From the NCBI RefSeq assembly GCF_002858745.1, contig NZ_PJRO01000008.1:1-64000 (forward strand): a DNA stretch of 64,000 nucleotides, read 5' to 3'. Positions within the stretch are counted from its first letter, which is position 1. Every line of letters starts with the position of its first letter. The notes beneath the pieces were generated by a model. That model worked only from the letters and a program-made list of their open reading frames with translations, was not told the origin of the DNA and searched no databases. Below, piece after piece: positions 61,500 through 64,000 of this stretch. Origin of the DNA: Mesorhizobium loti (lineage in GTDB: Bacteria > Pseudomonadota > Alphaproteobacteria > Rhizobiales > Rhizobiaceae). The translations under genes and the position numbers were made by a program.

Positions 61500-62651
61500 G
61501 CCTCCCCGGACAGACGGATGCCAGAACGTGGCTGCCCGTTCGATGAGCGCGACCACGCCATAGAAAACCGAACCCGCGAGCGCTGCAACCGCGATTTCGG
61601 CCCAGACCATGTCGACATTCATCCTGCCGACCTCGGTCGATATCCTGAAGCCCATGCCCACCACCGGCGTGCCGAAGAATTCCGCGACTATGGCGCCGAT
61701 CAGCGCCAGCGTGGAATTGATCTTCAAGGCATTGAAGATGAAGGGACCGGCCGCCGGCAACCTGAGCTTCGCCAGCGTCTGCCAGTAGTTCGAGGCGTAG
61801 GTGCGCATCAGGTCGCGCTCCATATGCCCCGAGGCAGCCAAGCCTGCCACCGTGTTCACCAGCATCGGGAAAAAGGTCATGATGACGACAACGGCCGCCT
61901 TCGAGTGCCAGTCGAAACCGAACCACATCACCATGATCGGCGCCACGCCGATGATCGGCAGCGCCGAGACCATGTTGCCGATCGGGATCAGCCCGCGCCG
62001 CAGGAAAACGAAACGATCGGCGAGGATGGCAGCGATAAAGCCGCTGGCGCAGCCCAGCACATAACCGATCAACACCGAGTGGAAGATGGTCTGGTTCACA
62101 TCAGCCCACAGCACCGGCAACGAATTGACGATGCGCACGCCGACGGAACTTGGCGGCGGCAACAGGATGAACGGAATGCCGGCGCCACGCGTGACCGCTT
62201 CCCACCAGACCAGGATCCAGACGCCAAACAATGCCGGGACGGCCAGCTTCAACGCGGTCGCTAGCCCACGACTGGACGGCTTCATCGATGACAGCACTGC
62301 CACGCAGCGCCAGCCGAGCAGCCAGGCTGCAGCCAGCAACAGATAATACGGCGCACGTGCCGTACCCTCGAAACCGGCAATGCCGTGCAGCAGCAGCAAT
62401 GCGACCGTGGTCGAGCCTGCAAACAGGATCAGCGCTTCCAGCGCCGGGACAAGCACAAACATGGACAGCACCGCCGCGACGATGGCGATGCCGTACATCA
62501 GGCCTTTGGTGCCCATGTAGGGGTACTCGATCGTGGCGGTCGGCTGCGTCCCCGCGGCCACTTCCGGCACGCTCATGGCGCCCCATATTGCCGCCACGAG
62601 GCAAAGCACAATTGCAAGCACGGCCTGCCAGGATGGCTTCAGGGCCTTCAT
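61497..62651 (-). CDS. ABC transporter permease with extra N-terminal membrane region
   Basis: A 384-residue permease. The C-terminal 255 residues are a normal BPD_transp_1 domain (VISPIVR-like start at GIPFILLPPPSSVGVRI, EAA loop HMERDLMRTYASNYWQTLAKLRLPAAGP in parts). The first 130 residues add about four helices, absent in usual SsuC/ThiX permeases of about 255 residues. It overlaps the next permease gene by four bases at 62648, so the two are coupled. Two different permeases imply a heterodimeric membrane part. Confidence 0.85.
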   Translation of the reverse strand: MKALKPSWQAVLAIVLCLVAAIWGAMSVPEVAAGTQPTATIEYPYMGTKGLMYGIAIVAAVLSMFVLVPALEALILFAGSTTVALLLLHGIAGFEGTARAPYYLLLAAAWLLGWRCVAVLSSMKPSSRGLATALKLAVPALFGVWILVWWEAVTRGAGIPFILLPPPSSVGVRIVNSLPVLWADVNQTIFHSVLIGYVLGCASGFIAAILADRFVFLRRGLIPIGNMVSALPIIGVAPIMVMWFGFDWHSKAAVVVIMTFFPMLVNTVAGLAASGHMERDLMRTYASNYWQTLAKLRLPAAGPFIFNALKINSTLALIGAIVAEFFGTPVVGMGFRISTEVGRMNVDMVWAEIAVAALAGSVFYGVVALIERAATFWHPSVRGG

Positions 62652-63526
62652 GCCGGCCTCCCGCCCATGGCGCGATCGACAAGACGGCCAGCCAGCCCCA
62701 CCAACGCGACCAGAAGTGCGGCCACCACCGAGCCCGCCACCAGCGCCGACCAGATGTCTATCGTCTGGCTGTAATAGGCGCCAGCGAGCAGCTTGGCGCC
62801 GATGCCGGCAACGGCGCCTGTCGGCAACTCACCAACGATGGCACCGACGAGGCTCGCCGCCACCGCCACCTTCATCGAGGCGAACAGGAATGGCACCGAC
62901 GCCGGCACGCGCAGCTTCCAGAAGGTTTGCGAGCGACTCGCGTTGTAGGTGTGCATGAGGTCGAGATGCATGAGCTCGGGCGAACGCAAGCCCTTCACCA
63001 TGCCGACCGCTACTGGGAAGAACGAAAGATAGGTCGAGATCAGCGCCTTAGGGATCAGCCCGGTGATGCCGACGGCGGCGAGGACCACGATCACCATCGG
63101 CGCGATCGCCAAAATCGGGATGGTCTGCGAGGCGATGATCCACGGCATCAGGCTGCGGTCGAGCGTCGTGACATGCACGATGCCGACCGCAATCACGATG
63201 CCCAGCACCGTGCCGAAGGCAAAACCGAGCAGTGTCGAGGAGAGCGTCACCCAGGCATGGTAGACGAGGCTGCGATTGCTGGTGATCTTCCGCGTGAAGG
63301 TGTTCTCGAAGAAGTTCTGCGCCACTTGGTGCGGCGCCGGCAACGTCGGCTTGGGCTGGGCCAGCGTCTTGCCGATGAACTCCATCGTGCCTGGTGTGGC
63401 GTTGTTGCGGCTGTCCATGTCGCGCTGAAACGGTGCGTTCATCGCCACCGCGCCAACATACCAGATGGCCACGATGATCAAGAGGATCGTGGTAACCGGA
63501 ATGATCTTGGAACGAAGAGTGTCCAT
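62648..63526 (-). CDS. ABC transporter permease
   Basis: A 292-residue permease of the SsuC/TauC-like family with six helices. The EAA-like cytoplasmic loop is LRSPELMHLDLMHTYNASRSQTFWKLRVPASVP in overlapping parts. An N-terminal helix is followed by a periplasmic loop of about 60 residues. The start at 63526 follows the ATPase stop by 6 bp. Its stop overlaps the start of the second permease gene. Confidence 0.87.
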   Translation of the reverse strand: MDTLRSKIIPVTTILLIIVAIWYVGAVAMNAPFQRDMDSRNNATPGTMEFIGKTLAQPKPTLPAPHQVAQNFFENTFTRKITSNRSLVYHAWVTLSSTLLGFAFGTVLGIVIAVGIVHVTTLDRSLMPWIIASQTIPILAIAPMVIVVLAAVGITGLIPKALISTYLSFFPVAVGMVKGLRSPELMHLDLMHTYNASRSQTFWKLRVPASVPFLFASMKVAVAASLVGAIVGELPTGAVAGIGAKLLAGAYYSQTIDIWSALVAGSVVAALLVALVGLAGRLVDRAMGGRPA

Positions 63527-63532
63527 TTCCGG

Positions 63533-64000
63533 TCAATCCTCGTAGGAATGGCCGGCACGCAACCCATCCCGGACCCGCGCCGCGATAGCCAGGAATTCCG
63601 GCGTCTCGCGAATATCCAGCGGGCGCTCGCGCGGCAGTGTCGACTCGATCACGTCGGTAACGCGGCCGGGCCGTGGCGACATCACCACGATGCGGGTCGA
63701 GAGATAGACGGCCTCCGGAATGGAATGGGTGACAAAACAGATCGTCTTGTCGGTAGCGGCCCACAATTGTAGCAGTTGTTCGTTGAGATGATCGCGCACG
63801 ATCTCGTCCAGCGCACCGAACGGCTCGTCCATCAAGAGAAGATCTGCTTCGAAGGCCAGAGCGCGGGCAATCGAAGCGCGCTGCTGCATGCCGCCCGACA
63901 GCTGCCACGGATACTTCTTCTCAAAGCCGGCCAGATTGACCAGCTCCATCGTGCGTTTGATGCGTGCGGCCTGTTCGGCTTTGGGCAGGCCGATGATTTC
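63533..64000 (-). CDS. ABC transporter ATP-binding protein (partial, runs off the right edge)
   Basis: The visible 155 C-terminal residues carry the signature LSGGMQQRASIARALA, Walker B ADLLLMDEPFGALD, and the switch His in CFVTHSIPEAVYLSTRIVVMS. The Walker A part lies beyond 64000; the frame stays open to the edge (EIIGLPKAEQAARIKRT). It is the SsuB/TauB/NitT-type ATPase and is the first visible gene of the importer operon. Confidence 0.92.
   Translation of the reverse strand, partial: EIIGLPKAEQAARIKRTMELVNLAGFEKKYPWQLSGGMQQRASIARALAFEADLLLMDEPFGALDEIVRDHLNEQLLQLWAATDKTICFVTHSIPEAVYLSTRIVVMSPRPGRVTDVIESTLPRERPLDIRETPEFLAIAARVRDGLRAGHSYED

Overview
The window is about 62% GC by impression and densely coded, with short intergenic gaps and many 4-base start/stop overlaps. 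The gene set points to an alphaproteobacterium of the Rhizobiales, most like Mesorhizobium, Aminobacter or another Phyllobacteriaceae member. Support comes from the betaine-lipid pair btaA-btaB behind a Pho box, an ArsR-methyltransferase fusion next to metF, a type III ornithine/lysine decarboxylase, and short dispersed repeats starting GAGCATGATCCCGAACC or TAGAGCG. The genus is inferred from gene content and not tested. I see no transposase, integrase, phage gene, CRISPR array or tRNA, so this looks like ordinary chromosome.

Layout. 1-9.9 kb: a trans-sulfuration PLP enzyme, the RNase P RNA gene (minus strand), two peptidoglycan enzymes, a DjlA-like co-chaperone, a beta-propeller protein, an unusual winged-helix regulator, a secreted protein of unknown function and an SRPBCC protein that share one promoter block, an MFS transporter and a small lipoprotein. 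10-15.6 kb: a fused 5-oxoprolinase/hydantoinase and btaAB. 15.7-25.4 kb: a serine hydrolase, a peptidoglycan group (GH25 lysozyme, MltB-like transglycosylase, MliC-like lysozyme inhibitor), the decarboxylase, a DMT exporter, a 28-codon membrane microprotein gene, a YdeI-family gene, metF and its ArsR-methyltransferase neighbour with a perfect 16-bp palindrome. 25.4-37.6 kb: trmO, a DUF2293 gene, an SDR with an ethanolamine/amino-acid permease, LuxR and Lrp regulators, a siderophore-interacting reductase, a divergent peptide deformylase, an (R)-amine-transaminase-like enzyme, a TetR/membrane-protein pair, MOSC, KAS III and trans-aconitate methyltransferase.

37.6-46.4 kb: the most striking locus, a true TetR-type repressor divergent from a tetracycline-destructase-like flavin monooxygenase, with two tetO-like operators 30 bp apart. 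EttA, a metallo-beta-lactamase-fold hydrolase, a LysR regulator, a second ABC-F protein and a GNAT protein follow. 46.7-52.8 kb: a magnesium region (94-aa ORF, mgtA, 72-aa membrane ORF, mgtC-like) and a histidine kinase/response regulator pair. 52.8-64 kb: a GlxA-type regulator, rhodanese, TetR regulator, RNase T2, alpha/beta hydrolase, a CaiB-type CoA-transferase with a ThDP enzyme, and an NMT1-type ABC importer whose ATPase runs off the right edge.

The best candidates for new biology are the self-contained tetracycline-type switch, the duplicated ECF41-like promoter block around 6.6 and 7.6 kb, and the small membrane ORFs at 22.5 kb and 50.0 kb.
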